Position numbers and translations under genes: made by a program
NCBI GenBank assembly: GCA_025200525.1
Contig: CM045758.1
Location: 58,375,649 to 58,439,648, forward strand
Reading direction: 5' to 3'
Length of the DNA: 64,000 nt
Source of the DNA: Camellia lanceoleosa
Lineage: Eukaryota > Streptophyta > Magnoliopsida > Ericales > Theaceae
In this document: one piece after another, positions 13,034 to 25,092 of the stretch
How positions within the stretch are numbered: the stretch's first letter is position 1
Layout: each line of letters begins with the position of its first letter
Notes under the pieces: generated by a model
Told to the model about the DNA's origin: nothing
What the model saw: the letters and a program-made list of their open reading frames with translations, nothing else
The model's database searches: none

Positions 13034-14279
13034 TTTTTGGGGGTTACCAAGTGCATCTGATAGTTCAGACTCCCAATTTCTGATCTAATATCACTAGTGC
13101 AATGTGAAATAGAAAATGAGAGTCCAAATTCAATAACTTTTATAGAAAATCCATTTTATTGCAAAACATTGCCAAAAATGGACTACATCACCAGATTTTA
13201 GAGTTGCCATCTAATCTTTTGAGAAAATTAGAAAACTCGTGACTTGTGCCAAAGGCCACCATCCGTCATAACCGAAGTGTCTCAGCTCAGGAACATAGGT
13301 ATGAGAGAGAAAGGTCATTAATTGAGCATGCCACTCACCCAATTAAAGATCGACCTCTATTAAGTCATAATGTGGTTATTATAATCAATGTAAATCTATA
13401 TTCTGATTATTGATAATGTTACCATTACTAGCTAAGGCACTCAAATATAGATTATGTCATAAGTTTTGGTTATGTTCTGACTTCATATATTTTTGAAAAG
13501 GGTTTTCTTGGATAAAATCTGCAGGATAAGAATCATTTACACTTCAAAATAAATAACACAACCTCCATCCACTGGTATTCAAACAGGTATCTCACTTAAG
13601 CCTCATGCTATAAAAACAGCTATGGTAAGGAACACGCACATGCAATATGCTAAAGTTTAAAATCCTCACCTAGTACTCCAAGGCGAGTCCCACCATATGA
13701 AGATATGTGCAGATATGCTTGATCCTATATGCGAGTTTCTAATGCAATACATACAAAATATGTATCTAGGAATCTAGATGCTAAGATGTGGTACGAGTAT
13801 CACAACAATACATGGATTTATGCACGTATTCATCTTTGAAAATAGTAAATCCTATTAAGGAAGAAGATCTGGACCCAAATGCATGAAAAGAGGATGCAAT
13901 ATACAGGCATGATAAAGAAAACAAGATGCAATACCCAAAGAAAGTAAATAAAAGGGTTAGAAAAATGTGGGGTTGGAAGATTATAACAACAATTCAAATA
14001 AGAAAAGAATGAGAAAGGAATTATTACAATAATTAATCGATTTAGCCTAGCTGCTATTGAATCTAAAAATTCATACTAATTAAAGAAAAGAAGCAATCGC
14101 AGGAGCTCCAGAATTGCTCAAGGTAGCATTTCCTAGAAACTGTCTATTTTGTTCTTGAAGGAAATGACTGGCTAAACACCAGATGAACCAGCCAAAGTAG
14201 AAAGTGGCCGACCTAATTCCTTCTCTGGGTGGGGATTAGGTCAGTCTAGGATTTCAGGACAAAAGCCAAAAGGGGACTT

Positions 14280-14911
14280 TCTGGGGGAGAGGGGGGAGAG
14301 GGGAGTTGTCACACCTTTCGCCTTCTCTATTGACAGGGATCACTTGGAGAGGAGATGAATGGGCCATAGCCTTCAACAATAACATAGATAGATATATATA
14401 CAACATATATTTTTCTCAAAGAAACAAATTAAATGGATCAAAATCAAGAACAAATTCAAGCCCAAGAAATATATAAGAACCTACATCTTCTCTTTATGAA
14501 TAAGGGCAAATTAATACCTAAATCCATGCTATTAAATAGAGAGCGTAGATTAATGCAAATCATTTCTTGGCGGAAGCTTTGTTTATTAAAAAAAGAGATT
14601 CATCAAATTTATTAAAAACTCCTCACCTAGTCATAGAACAAGGGTGGCAACATCCCTTTCTATTTTCACAAATGATTGAAAAGGGAGTTTCGACTTCCTT
14701 TGACACAAAATCTCTTGTTTTACTTCCAAAATACTCAATGAAAAAGGAAGAACAACACTTATCAAACCAAATCCCATGGATTACCCAAGCAACCTCATGA
14801 AACAACCCCTAACACTCATTGTCATTGAGTAAAGAGTTGAAACATATAGATTAGCAAGCTTGAGAGAGAGGATCTGTGACGATAAGAGTTGTAATAATAA
14901 GAAAAGCTACT
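14280..14911. other. Unrecognised segment within the old LTR
   Basis: After a G-rich run (14280-14305) there are short plus-strand frames (14433-14615 and 14567-14800, overlapping) with charged, low-complexity residues. I do not recognise the products and they may be chance. It has no counterpart that I can align in the other Ogre-like LTRs, so it could be an insertion or LTR-specific sequence. Confidence 0.3.
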
Positions 14912-17900
14912 TGTAGACACCCCATTTCTGACCGTCCTCAAGACTTGGACGTCACTGATTGAACACTCAGTGATCATCCATGTTTGTGTTCGTCTTGAGT
15001 TCCCGAAAGCCTTGGCAGCGCGCCTCGTCTCAGGACCTCTCGACTCGACTGTTTTGTGGTTGGTTTGACACCAAACACTTGTGTTTTGCCTTTGAGGGGC
15101 AGGGAATGCCTTTTGAGGCATCCCCACACACCACCGGCCATGGCTTGAGGCCACTGGCTGTCTTTTTCTGCCATCGGCCAAATGTTTGGCCAACCGGCAC
15201 TATTTTTGGCCGACCGGCCATAAGTTTTGGCCAAAATCACTTTTGGCCGACCGACTACTGTGCATCTGCTTTTGCAGATATTTTGTCACAGCTGGCTTGC
15301 ATTTGGCTCCCCTCCATACATGTGTATGGAGGGATCTCTCTCTTTAGAGGCTTGTCTTGTAAGCTTTACAAGACACAAAGCTCTATAAAAGAGAGGGTCT
15401 TCTCTCTTGTAAGGGGTTAGACATTTTTAGACAGCTTTTTAGGGTTTGAGTTCTAGGGTTAGGGTTTGTTCATCTCCAATCTCTATATCTCTCTTGTGTG
15501 TGTTTAGGCTTAGATTTGCACACAAACACACACCATCACACCTTATCTTGGTTGCTGAGGCACCAAAGGGTTGGTCTTGAAGTTCCTGAGTGGATTCAAG
15601 CCAAGGAAGGCTGCTGGAGCATTGTTTGTGAAGAGGGTCTTCAAGGGTAAGCACTTACTCCTTTATTCCCCATTTTTGGAAAGCTTTTCTACCTATCTTG
15701 AAACTATTTTTTGGCTTTGTGTATAATACATAAAAGTTCTATTTTTAAGGACTCTAAATAGTTTGTTAAGAGTGTTTTAGGCTTTGGGGTTGTTTGACCC
15801 CTCTTAAGCCTTGTTTGGCCCTTGTTTTGTGCCATTTTGTGTGAGCTCCGGGAGCATAGTGTTTGGGCCTCCTCACCACTGAAATCTTGAGGGATTTTAG
15901 AGGTGAGGATGGTGCCTTGATGTCCTAGGAAGGAGAGGGCACCCCCCTCTCCTTATTGTCCTTGAACAGGGCTATTTTTGCCTCTTGAGGGAGCACCATG
16001 TTTAAGCGTGTGTTGGCCATGCCTTAACTGATTTTTGTGCTTATTATGTCATAATATGCCTCTGTTTTTAGTTGGTTTTGGTACACCATGCTTGTGTAGC
16101 ATACATGCCTTGTAATGCCATGATTTGCCTCAATACATGCTTAGCATTTAGACTACCATGCTTTTGTGTTTTGGCCAAGCTTTGTGAAGCTTATGTGCAT
16201 GTTTTGATGTGCTAAGGGACTGTTTTAAGTCATTTGAGTCATTCATGCTTTGCTTTGTATAGCTACCATGTAATTTCTCTTGTTTGCCTTAAGCCTTGGC
16301 CCTTTTAGCATGCCATCCTTGCTTTGTTTTAATGGTTTGGAACCATTTAACATGCCATTTCAGTCCTTATAACATGCCTTCATACTTGCCTTTGATGCTT
16401 CATCATTGCTTTAAAAGCTTGTGTTGTATGCTCCATGTTTTGACCATTGTACATGCCTTTGGACTTGAGCCACTTAGATACCATCTAGGTGCACCCTTGG
16501 CTTTGTTTAAGTCTGCATTTGACTTGTTTTAAGCCTTGTGAGGCTTGGTGGACTTGACCTTGGTTTAAGCCTCCTTGGCTTGTCTTGGGTTCTTGGCTTT
16601 GTTTATCACATGTTATGCTTGTCTTGTTCATTTGGTTTGGCACCATTTATAACATGATTTCAGAGCTTACTTTGCATGCCATGTATCCATGCTTAACCTC
16701 TTTTAAGTGTGCTTGAGAGTTGCTTGTTTGATGCCTAAGTATTGGTCCAACTTACTTGCATGCTTGTATGTGAGTTTGGTCCCAATTCCTTAGCTTTTGG
16801 CCACTGTTTTGGGCCTAGTTAGAGTTGCCTAATTTAGTTTAAGTCCATCCCTTTGCATGTTGTTGCATGCTCACCTTGTATGTTGTTGCATATTTGTGTG
16901 TCATTGCATGATTGAATGAAGTCACAAGTTTTTTGGTATGCTTGAGCATTCATATTGCATGCTTGTTGGTTTGCATTACTTCATGCCTTGCATGCTTGTC
17001 ATCAACATGATTGTTGTATGCCTTATATGCTTGCTTGTATGCCCATGTTGCACACTTAGGCTCGCATGTTTAGGATTGCATTGCATGAGCATGCATGCTT
17101 GACCTCTTGAAGTGAGTATGATAGAGGCTGAAAGCCCTTTTGTGTTTGCTTGCATTGCATTTCATTTGAAATTGAAATTGCATGCTTGGTTTCTTGGACC
17201 ATCACGCATTGAAATGCGCGATTGGTGGTCCGAGAACCAAGGTTCATGTCCCTTTGAGTCATAAACATGATAAGGGATGTGGTGGTGCACACATTTGCTT
17301 GAAATACATTGCCATGCCAAGTATGGCCCTCTGCTGCTGTCAAACCAGATTCTGCAGGGATTTTTGTCCGGTCGGCTATTTTCAGTGCCGGCCGGCCACC
17401 ATTGTTGGCCGATGGATCATAGTTGTGGCCGGTGACCATTCTACATGGCCGGTGGTGTTCTCCCCCAGCCGATGGTGTTCCCCAACCTCCAGAGAGCATG
17501 TCCCAAGACTTTAGCAGTCATCAGAGGAGCAGAGCAGGGAAAACAGAGGCGTCTTGAGCATGACAGTGGATTTCCGGGCGGAACTGAGCGCGCATGCATC
17601 GAGCCCTCTCCCCGAGGCTGCTGTCTATTGCTTTCTTAGATTAATTAATTTGCTTAATTAATTTAGTTGGTCTGTAATAATTTAATTAGCTAGGATAGTT
17701 GATTATTTATTCAGTCTGTATTATTCTTTCGGTCCCTCCGAGCGAGGGAAAATTTGTAATAAGTGTGAGTGAGTGTGTAAATGTCTTCCAACCCCCACTT
17801 CTTTCTCCCTTTTACTTACCTGCTTTGATGGTTAGTACTAGGACATGTTTACTTTAGCATACCTTATGCCATGCATGCGTGAATCATTCATCAGTATTGC

Positions 17901-18761
17901 ATGCACTGGGCTCGGCGCATCATGCTAATTGCATAGTATTCCAAATCTAACTTGAATACATGCTACCTGTGCATCTCACATGTCATCCTTAGATTAGCCG
18001 AGCCTATTCTAGTGACATTTTGTATGCGATGCATTAGGCACTTAACATGGACTTGGATCATGCATTGATCGCTAACAAGTTTTTGTTTTGGCACGGAGTA
18101 CTTTGTAAGTATTTTATGCTTTAGCATACCACATGCGTGTGAATGCTACCATGACAACATGCTTACCATGAGGCTAGATGCTTATATGTTAAACTGCCTG
18201 AATGCCTGTGGGTGAAGGTTGGATTGTTTGAGTTGGAACAATTCAATGAAATCCGTGTCTTAGCCTACTTGCAAGTAGCAAATCCCAAAGCGTTTTCCAA
18301 AACAAACGGATATACAATGTTTCATTCCAAATTAGGCGATCTAGTCTATACTTGTTTTGTTGTGCGCATCACATAGTAATTCTAGGCTGATTAACTGGAA
18401 TAAGAACACATAACGTTTTCAAAATTGGATATCATGGTTAGTAGAGGCCGATCTTCAGATCGGGCGAGAGGGGGTGCTCATAGCTGACCTTCCCCAATCA
18501 TACCCAAGTTCCCGAGCCGAGGCAACTTTGGTGATGACGGACACGTGGCCTTTGGCACTGAGTCAGGGTTTCCTAAATTCCCCCATAAAAAATATTTAGG
18601 TGGCGACTCTGTATCTGGCGAAGCAGTCCATGTTTGGCACTTCTTCAAAATCTGTTTTCTCAAAACGATTTGCCGGATTTGGACTCTTTGGTTCAGATTT
18701 AGAACCACAACAAAAGGGAGTCCGAACTGTAACCCGTGAGTTCCCTCGCGGACCTGTTACA
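14912..18761 (+). mobile_element. Ogre-like solo LTR with CTACT target duplication
   Basis: A 3850-bp segment from TGTAGACACC to ACCTGTTACA, flanked by CTACT at 14907-14911 and 18762-18766. There is no internal region, so it is a solo LTR. It sits in opposite orientation inside the older LTR at 13034-19829. A TATA-like box lies near 15384 in the U3 part. GGCCG-type palindromic blocks are at 15160-15260 and 17366-17475, and TGGCGACTCTG near the U5 end (18601-18611) matches the start of the primer site seen at 54371-54388. The long middle (15700-17100) is T-rich with many 'gcatgcttg' and 'gccttg' words and no coding potential. Confidence 0.9.
15384..15390 (+). promoter_or_regulatory. TATA box of the solo LTR
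   Basis: TATAAAA at about 470 bp from the LTR start, followed by a pyrimidine-rich stretch with 'ttctctcttg'. It is well placed for the U3/R boundary. Inferred from sequence only. Confidence 0.5.
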
Positions 18762-19829
18762 CTACTCTACTTATTGAACTTGTGAATGGATGGCTAAAAC
18801 TACTCCTTTGCACATTCACAAGGGTCCAAAATTCATAAGAACTAAATGGTTAGAGTCAAATAAAGGAAAAAAGCAAAGGAAAAAGCTATCAACTCAATGG
18901 ATGAATGGCTAAGGCTATTACCTCCGCATCCATGAGGACTTACAACAATTACATAATGCAAACAAAAGTTAGAACTAAGGAAAAGGTAGGAAGAAAATTA
19001 TCTAAGGGGCCAAGGATTCACTTCTTAAAGAGGATAAGCATTTCTTTTTCACAAACTCCCTTTAAAGTCCCTCAAGAGCTTTTAGGGGTGTTCTTTAATG
19101 TCTACTATCCTTTGTCAAGGACTTAGGATCAAGCTTTAATAGGGAAATTAGTGTTAAGGTTGAAGGTGGTAGGTGGAAGACAAGGGAGAAATGAGAGAGT
19201 TGTTAAGCCTTGTTATCCTTAGGCAAGTTTTTTCCAACCCTTTGAAAAGAGTTAGCAAGCTTTATATATAGAGCTTAGGCCACAACTATCTGAGATATTT
19301 GTGGTAGGTAAGCAAAAAAAAAAAAAAAAAAAACTAAATCCTCGAAAATGTTTTGTGCCCCGAACATTCAACTCGCCGAGCTTCCTAGTGATTGGCCGAG
19401 TGCTTTTATGGCCAACCATCATTTGGTGTCTAGCCAATCAGTGGGCACATCGTCAAATCAACAAGAGCAGGTTAATCTGAATTGAAGGAAGAAATAGGTA
19501 TTTTAAAGGATTTCATCCATTCCATTCACTTTTACTATATTCTTCGCCCAATTTGTTTGAAAGAATACAACGCCTTGATTTTGAAAATATAAGCCTTAGA
19601 ACATTGCAGTAATGTCTCGAGTCATACCACTAAAACTTGTTTTAAAAGAGGTTTCCATTTTAGCTACAAAATAGTTTGTCCAAAACAAGCCATTAGAGGG
19701 TTTAAAGCATGATCCTCCTTAGAACTCCTGCCGCGGAACTTACAAAGATTAACACCTCTCATTTTCATAATTATGAACTCAAAAGGGAGAGCCCAAGTCT
19801 TAAGGCTAGTCAAAAATAGGATGTCTACA

Positions 19830-20229
19830 CCCGCATCTCCTTTAAGTTGGTAAGATGCCAAGGTCACCCTCAACCCGCCATCCTCAATACCAACCAGCTA
19901 TTCAAGCCACTCATCGACCTTCAGTGGCTTTTTCAGATCCCTAACAAACTCGTTCGAATTTGACTGAAAGAACTCCCTCTTCAAAAATGACGGCCATGTT
20001 TCTGCAACGTGGGCCTGAACTTGACTCTCAGCCCGGAGAATGTCCATGGATTCCTGTAATGCTCTAGCCATTTCGTGGGCTAGGGCGCCCATGGCTTGTT
20101 GACCTATTGACTTGGCCACATTGGCCTGACCAACTTCCTCCTCCTGTGCTAGAATTTCATCTGGTATTGGCACCTCCACCGCCTAGGCCTAGCACACTTA
20201 TTATCACTACGTCCATGTCCTGACATTTT
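19830..20229 (-). pseudogene. Chromovirus gag, N-terminal half
   Basis: On the minus strand an ATG at 20229 starts MSGHGRSDNK, typical of the basic gag start in this group. It continues with frame changes into the piece at 19898-20179 (WPSFLKREFFQSNSNEF, KVDEWLE) and then LRVTLASYQLKGDAG, the start of the gag core. There it is cut by the Ogre-like LTR edge at 19829. Its continuation is at about 13033. The leader between the primer site and this ATG (20230-20606) shows nothing else. Confidence 0.75.
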
Positions 20230-20606
20230 AATAAAGGTAACACAATAGATTAGCACATTTATAAATGTGTCGAAGCTAATTCACTCACGCCCTAATACAG
20301 TGGACAACAAGTAATTCATCCACATAAGCACCAAATCACATAATAATAAACGAATTTCCTTTCTAGATAATGATCATTTTGCAACGTTGCCAAAGTTTCA
20401 GTTAGAAATAACAGTGATCAAGTGCTCTTCTAACAGGACTTCTAGAAACTTGTAGACCCAATCAATATCTTAGAAATCAAATCACATACCCATTCATTCA
20501 TGTAAACATGTTATCATATATCATTCCAGGTCTACTTGTAATATTATCTAGCAAGATAAACCCATTATGGTGAAAACCACGTCCCACGAGCCCAAAGTAT
20601 TCAAAC

Positions 20607-20624
20607 CTGGTAACTCTGATACCA
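20607..20624 (-). promoter_or_regulatory. Primer-binding site, initiator tRNA-Met type
   Basis: On the minus strand TGGTATCAGAGTTACCAG lies 3 bases inside the 5' LTR. TGGTATCAGAG is the usual complement of the plant initiator tRNA-Met 3' end, so this fixes the element's orientation. Confidence 0.85.
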
Positions 20625-20627
20625 AGT

Positions 20628-22689
20628 TATAACACCTTACAAAAGTAACCACTATCTACCTCATGATATCTGATGGAAAAATAGGAGTTCATAAAATATT
20701 AACCTTTCATTGATTCTATTTTTGTGTACAAAAGATGACATGCATGTATACATTCATAAATCCTAGACCCTGAATATATAGCATATGACATGTGTAAATG
20801 AATTAAAGTAAAAGGAAATACAAGTAAGTTTATACCCTAACGGCTACATCTTTTCAAGTCATTGCTTGGATACAACAAAAGTGAGTTAAACTTAATATAT
20901 AGAAAGCCCAAGGCATGTACAAAAATAATTACACAAAAGAAACAAAAAGAAGTTCTCGGCTTCAAGTCCTCCCAAACAATGTCTTTGGTGGAGACATATA
21001 TCATCAGCACCTGAAAATTGTTTTCCACGTATTGTGAGCTAAAGCCCAGGAGAGATACTTGAACACAATGTATGAAACTTAACAAAGTCTTAAGGTGAAC
21101 GCATATGCATGTCATTTGTCAAACATTATACTTTTCCATCTCAAAACAATGCAATGCCCATATTATATATCAATTCATGAAAAGTATACTTTTATATCAG
21201 AAAACATATTATATATCAATTCATGAAAAGTATACTTTTATATCAGAAAACAAGACAATGGATACAAAACACTGGGAATCTCTAGGTACGTGTCTGCCAG
21301 TAGCCTATACAAGTACTACCAAAACCATTTTATCGATACTAACTACAAAGATCGGCACCTAACCACGCGGGTTTCTATACTTTCACCAAGGACACACAGA
21401 CCAACATAATAAACTATAACCACATCCCCTAACCAGATTCGCCAAAGTATACACCCATTTTTCTCAAAACAATACATTTTCAATGTTAAGTATGAAACAA
21501 TGCTCAATGCAAGATATATGAGTAATTAGTTTCAATTAGCCTAATCCTCATGTAATTTCTATAACAATCAAGCTATCCTCTACAGGTAGCCCAAAACAGA
21601 TATTTCTACACAACTGATAATTTTCCAACAATAGATTTAATCTCATAAATTTCAAAATGTGAGCGATAATATATATCCAACTCCACTCTCATCCCACAAC
21701 AGATACATTCTTCTTATCTTTTCAAACCCAATACCTTTTCCTTTTCTTCCATAAATCAAACATCAATGATTTTTAAACAAAACCTCATTTACTTTCAAAA
21801 TCACATTTAAGAAAGGAATTTCCAACATTTCAACACAACCCAACAATATTCACACTCCCACAAACCTTTCTCCAGAATTTATTTTTAAAAAAAAACAATT
21901 TTTTTACATTTCAAAATCAACCCTAGATTTAAACCCAAAATCCCCATATCAATAAAAAAAATTCAAAGAGCAAATAACTAAGCTAAGAATCATACCAAAG
22001 GTTGAAGAAATTCCTACATTAAGAGTAGAAGAGGAAGAGAGCAAGGGTAAAAGCTTGACGAAGCCGAAAAGAAGATTTCTCCTATTAAAACCAAGCTTTC
22101 AACAAGCTCTATCTTTTTCTCAAAGGAACTATGGTAGAGAAATCAATGGATTTGGGTGTATTTGAGGTATTTATGCAAAAATGAGATAGAGAGAGAGAGA
22201 GAGAGAGAAAAAAAAAAAGTGACTGAAAAAGGCCTCTCTCCGATCTAATATATGCATAGAGTGCTTGAGTGACCAAAATATCGCTCAAGCGTTAGACACA
22301 ATAAGTGACACGACTCAAGCGACCAAAATACCGCTTGAGTGCACAATGACCCCTTCCTAGTAATTCAGACCTGTAAAAGACCGGTCAAGTGAAAAAAATA
22401 CCGCCCGAGTGAAGATCACCCTATTCCAGAAGTTTTACAGGCCTGCAAAAATAATGAGAGATCTCAAAGACCGCTCGAGCAACCAAAGCATCACTTGAGC
22501 GAACAGAAGTAAAACAGACAACAACTCTATTGAAAAACTAACTCCCGACTTGTTTTAAACCCAACCAACAACTCTAAACAACCAAACTCAACTAACAACA
22601 AGATGATAAGGGCATAAGCAACAAATAAAGGTATGGAATTTCGGATCTTAGAGCATGAAAAGGGTCGGGTCTAAACTGGAATCGTTATA
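20628..22689 (-). repeat. 5' LTR of the chromovirus
   Basis: Pairs with 6649-8630. The outer end reads CGTTATA (TATAACG on the minus strand). The inner end is TATAACACC where the other copy has TGTAACGGC. It carries a private 46-bp tandem duplication at 21161-21252 and a decayed palindrome cluster at 22262-22504 in which many CTCGAGC have become CTTGAGT or CTCAAGC. Confidence 0.85.
21161..21252. repeat. 46-bp tandem duplication in LTR
   Basis: Two adjacent identical copies (21161-21206 and 21207-21252) starting 'tattatatatcaattcatga'. The partner LTR has only one copy near 7180-7225, so the duplication arose after or during insertion. Confidence 0.9.
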
Positions 22690-23912
22690 GAAACAATGCT
22701 CAATGCAAAATGGATGAGTAATTAGTTTCAATTAACCTAATCCTCATGCAATTTCTACAACAATCAAAGCTATCATCCACCGATAGCCCAAAACAAATAT
22801 CTCTACTCAATAGATAACAACAAGTATAAATGTCAAAATCTCAAAATGGGAGTGATAATACATATCCAACTCCATCGTCATCATCAATAGATATATTCAT
22901 TTTATCTTTTCAAAATCCAACATCATTTTTTCTTTTTTTTTCATAAATCAAACATCAATGATTCAAATAACACGTCGTTTACTTTCAAAAACTCATTTAA
23001 AGAAATTTTGCACATTTCAACATAACTCAACAATATTTACAAACCCACAACCTTTCTCAAGAACCCATTTGAAAACCCCCCTTTTACAATTCAAAACCCA
23101 AACCCTAAATCAAAACTCTTATCTCCCAAATCACCATACTTGATAAGAAGCACATAACTAAGTTAAGAATCGTACTAGAATGTTGAATAAATCCTTATCT
23201 CAAGAGTGGAAGAAGAAGAAAGCAAGAGTCAAAGTTTGATGAAGCAGAAAAAAAAATCTTCTCCAATTAAAACAAACCCTTGACGAGCTCTACGCTTTTC
23301 TCTACGGAACTATAGTGAAGAAATCAATGGATTTGGGTGCATAAAGGTGTTTAGATAAGAATTAGAGAGAGAAAGTGAAGAAATTAGAGTTAGGACTGTT
23401 TTAGAGAGAGAGAGAGAGAGAGGAAATGAAAAAGAGACAAAAACCCCTTTTCCCCGATCTAATATATGCACAGACTACTCGAGTGATCAAAACACCGCTC
23501 GAGTATCGGACACAATAAGTGGGAGCGCTCGAGCAACCAAAACATGGCTCAAGTGCACAGTGACCCCCTTCTAGAAGTTTTGCAGACAGTAGAAGACCAC
23601 TCGAGCAAAGAAAGGACCGCTTGAGTGAAAATCACCCTACTCCCAGAAGTTTTGCAGACTTGTTAAAATGTTGGAAGATCTCAAAGACCGCTCAAGTGAC
23701 CAAAGAACCGCTTGAGGGAACAAAAAATGAAATGGACAACAACTCTTTTGAAAAACAAACTCCTAACCTAATTCAAACACAACCAACGACTCCAAACAAC
23801 CAAATTCAACTAACAATAGGATGGGAAAAAAAAAAGGTATAAACAACAATTAAAGATATGGAACTCCAGATCTAAAAACATGAAAGGGTCAGGTCTAAAC
23901 CAAGTCGTTATA
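22690..23912 (-). mobile_element. Right part of the older chromovirus LTR, split by insertion
   Basis: Begins with GAAAC (target duplication) and aligns with 7465-8630 and 21493-22689 through to a terminal CGTTATA. With 6495-6648 it forms a single old LTR, so the full element at 6649-22689 inserted into an LTR of its own family. It contains a GA run near 23404-23421 and decayed palindromes at 23473-23716. The outer edge abuts gag-like sequence at 23913. Confidence 0.8.
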
Positions 23913-24112
23913 GCCAAGGAATGAGAGAGTTCCATAGAAAGCTCCCTACTAGTCGTAATAAGGCAATGTCTCAGATTTTCTATCATGTCTTGGAATCCTT
24001 CAAAAGTGTGTTGTGCTACTGATAACCTGGAATTGCTTGATCCTAAACTATTAGGAGGCGACACCACTCTTGATTGACCTACGACACCTTTTCTTCTTAT
24101 TTTACCAACCAT
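23913..24112 (-). pseudogene. N-terminal gag fragment of another LTR element
   Basis: On the minus strand an ATG at 24112 opens a frame (MVGKIRRKGVVGQSR...) reading about 66 codons before running into the old chromovirus LTR at 23912. It lies just after an LTR and a primer-like site (24139-24157), so a gag start is the best guess. I do not recognise a specific clade. The rest of the gene was not found on the far side of the insertion. Confidence 0.45.
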
Positions 24113-24138
24113 GATGAATTGATAAAGATGACACCTAA

Positions 24139-24157
24139 GGTCCCACTTGGCATGCCA
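24139..24157 (-). promoter_or_regulatory. Probable primer-binding site (not iMet)
   Basis: TGGCATGCCAAGTGGGACC on the minus strand begins with TGG as tRNA-primed sites do and sits five bases inside the proposed LTR edge at 24163. The tRNA is not assigned. Confidence 0.45.
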
Positions 24158-24443
24158 AAATTTGTTTGCACCTTTCAGGAATTCCTGTTGTCAGCCAAGA
24201 AATCTTGCAAGTGTTATCAATAAAAAGCTTGTTGATTAAATGCGAGCATGCTAGAACTTGTGTACCTAGTTCAAGGTGTAGGAATTGTTGACCATTTTTG
24301 ACTTCTAACATAAATAAATGACTGTGTGTGGCTAAGAGGAACTGCCACTAGGTCGGATCTTGCCCCAATGAAGAGAACTTTTAACAAATTTATAGGTGTC
24401 GAATGATAATTAGACAAAAATTGTGAGCTAAATTGATTGGAAA

Positions 24444-24977
24444 TATAGCGATTCTGGTTTTAGAACCGACCCATGTGATATTCTGGATTCGGGTTTCTTG
24501 GCTTTGTGTGGTTGTTCTTGTCTTATTTCTCTTTTCCGTCCTTGAGTTTGGCTATCGAGATGTGTTGGTTATGTTTGGGACAGGATGGTACATTGTTTTT
24601 CAAAAACCTTGTTGCCTAGAATTTTTCTCTTACGCTCGAGTGTCATTTCTTGCGCTCGAGCGGACTTTGTGAACTCTCAATACTTTTACAAGCCTACAAA
24701 ACTATTGGAAGAGTGTATTCTACGCTCAAGCGACGTTTCCTACACTCGAGCGGCCATTCTTGTGCTTGAGCGATGGTCTTCTATCTGCAAAATTACTGTA
24801 AGTGTCTATTCTATGCTCGAGCATCACTTCCAGAGCTCGAGCGGTGACGTCATTTTCATTGTGTCTAGATGCTCGAGCAGAAATCAATTTTGTGTCTGGA
24901 CGCTCGAGCATCACTACTTGTACTTGAGCAGACTGTGTGCATATCAGTTCATGAAGATCACTTTTTTCATCACTTTT

Positions 24978-25012
<35 letters not shown>

Positions 25013-25056
25013 AAACACTTCAAAACCCTAAATCTAGAGCTTCTCTCTTAGAACTT

Positions 25057-25092
<36 letters not shown>

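Larger units (their letters stand above)
13034..19829 (-). mobile_element. Old Ogre-like LTR inserted in the chromovirus gag
   Basis: The right edge ends ATGTCTACA at 19829, the same terminus as the other long LTRs; the left part (13070-13720) aligns with 42990-43660, including 'tgccaaaggccac' and 'cacctagtactccaag'. It interrupts gag: the N-terminal half ends after GDAG at 19830 and the core resumes near 13033. No clean target duplication is visible, so the left edge is approximate (plus or minus 30 bp). It is itself split by the solo LTR at 14912-18761. Net length is about 2.9 kb and no internal coding region remains. A possible TATA box on the minus strand lies near 19262-19270. Confidence 0.7.
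6649..22689 (-). mobile_element. Decayed Ty3/Gypsy chromovirus-like element, complete with both LTRs
   Basis: LTRs at 6649-8630 (3') and 20628-22689 (5') are clearly homologous but divergent. The whole is flanked by GAAAC at 6644-6648 and 22690-22694. A primer-binding site for initiator tRNA-Met and a polypurine tract lie at the expected inner edges. Domain order on the minus strand is gag, zinc knuckles, protease, RT, RNase H, integrase, then chromodomain-like remnants: Ty3/Gypsy order and probably a Tekay/Del-like chromovirus (clade inferred). Without the nested LTRs the internal region would be about 5 kb. All proteins are broken. An Ogre-like LTR (about 13034-19829) splits gag. Confidence 0.88.

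Noticed and set aside
13034..13100. Target duplication for the Ogre-like LTR in gag
   Set aside because: GCGGG/GATGC-type candidates do not match on both sides, so no duplication is claimed and the left edge is left approximate.
14822..15420. Long frames on both strands across the start of the solo LTR
   Set aside because: They cross an LTR boundary fixed by CTACT duplications and match no protein; GC-rich palindromic blocks keep them open.
20607..20624. tRNA-Met fragment
   Set aside because: TGGTATCAGAG here is a primer-binding site next to an LTR; no tRNA cloverleaf is present. The same holds for 61659-61670.
24433..25051. Frames of 60-142 codons near the CT repeats
   Set aside because: They run through palindrome clusters and CT runs in a solo LTR and overlap in several frames.
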